This document shows positions 6,576 to 6,630 of a stretch of DNA of 6,630 nt, one piece after another. Each line of letters starts with the position of its first letter. Within the stretch, counting starts at the first letter, position 1. Under the pieces are notes generated by a model. That model was given only the letters and a program-made list of their open reading frames with translations. It was not told where the DNA came from and did no database searches. The stretch spans positions 1 through 6,630 of the forward strand of contig JAEZAY010000131.1 of NCBI GenBank assembly GCA_023427575.1. Reading direction: 5' to 3'. Source of the DNA: Bacteroidota bacterium (GTDB taxonomy: Bacteria > Bacteroidota > Bacteroidia > Chitinophagales > Chitinophagaceae). Both the position numbers and the translations under genes were made by a program.

Positions 6576-6630
6576 CCGTCCGTTTCAATTTTCTTAACGG
6601 ATTTCTTCCGAGGCCCGGGGGAATACATTT
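6576..6630 (-). repeat. Repeat head, copy C (inverted, partial)
   Basis: Reverse complement of copy B positions 6345-6399 with no mismatch. The first 13 nt of the head would lie beyond the right edge. On the minus strand it is followed by a short tail at about 6543-6575, with units AATGCG, AATGTGCA, AATGTGCT, GATGTGCA. Confidence 0.9.

Larger units (their letters stand above)
6139..6630. other. Gene-free repeat block at the right edge
   Basis: These 492 bases hold no gene I can support. About 67 nt of plain spacer (6139-6205) are followed by two direct copies and one inverted copy of a composite repeat, with a unique A-rich stretch at about 6496-6540 in between. Open frames here consist of translated repeat (for example LAHWHICTFA on the minus strand) and are not conserved between copies. 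No intrinsic terminator is evident directly after the esterase gene. Confidence 0.8.
6345..6630. repeat. Long inverted repeat: arms 6345-6421 and 6554-6630
   Basis: The two 77-nt arms are exact reverse complements, with base n pairing with base 12975-n, separated by 132 nt. Past the perfect arms, weaker complementarity continues inward for a dozen bases through the 8-nt repeats. The right arm is cut by the window edge. On the left the repeat head starts 13 nt earlier, so the true arm may be longer. Confidence 0.92.

Noticed and set aside
6086..6588. Two minus-strand open frames across the repeat block, with a similar segment (FNFLNGFLPRPGG and FQFFERIFPEARG) at copies B and A
   Set aside because: The similarity comes from the nucleotide repeat. 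Between A and B there are two single-base gaps, so the middle of the head is read in different frames in the two copies. The remainder is translated 8-nt repeat. There is no sign of coding selection.
6206..6630. CRISPR array
   Set aside because: The repeated heads are about 67 nt, diverged and inverted in one case. The intervening sequences are themselves low-complexity repeats, not unique spacers, and no cas gene is present.

Overview
The window looks like chromosomal DNA from a member of the Bacteroidota. A family such as Chitinophagaceae is plausible, but I cannot fix the genus. The grounds are three: two well-formed Bacteroidota-type -7 promoter elements (TAnnTTTG) and no clear Shine-Dalgarno sites; secreted and lipoprotein genes of the style usual in that phylum; and an intergenic block of short A/T-rich periodic repeats of a kind I associate with these genomes.

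Layout: (1) 1-1089, minus strand: asnS, asparaginyl-tRNA synthetase. It is cut by the left edge, so its C-terminal catalytic part is outside. (2) 1090-1207: short divergent intergenic region with a good asnS promoter. (3) 1208-2197, plus: ldhA-type D-lactate dehydrogenase, full length. (4) 2337 (or 2328)-4457, plus: feoB, a GTPase-coupled ferrous iron transporter. No feoA lies beside it or is fused to it, and a strong intrinsic terminator follows. (5) 4602-5189, plus: secreted protein with carbohydrate-binding-like domains and an abrupt C-terminus. (6) 5206-6138, plus: lipoprotein esterase of the PHB-depolymerase/feruloyl-esterase group, 16 bp after gene 5. (7) 6139-6630: no gene, but a structured repeat block.

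Genes 2-4 are housekeeping or metabolic: translation, fermentative NADH reoxidation and Fe(II) uptake. D-lactate fermentation and Fe(II) transport both suit low oxygen, but each gene seems to have its own transcription signals, so a joint programme is only an inference. Genes 5 and 6 look like a two-gene unit for extracytoplasmic handling of an ester-bearing polymer.

The least ordinary part is the 3' end. Two direct copies of a composite unit, each a ~67-nt GC-rich 'head' with two small hairpins plus a 'tail' of strict 8-nt period (consensus AATKTGNN), are followed by a third copy in inverted orientation. The second and third copies form an inverted repeat with 77 nt of perfect identity, and it runs off the right edge. 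Reading frame is not kept between the copies, so the block is non-coding. It may be a palindromic mobile or REP-like element, or the edge of a larger one. I see no defence system, CRISPR array, tRNA, rRNA or recognisable transposase.
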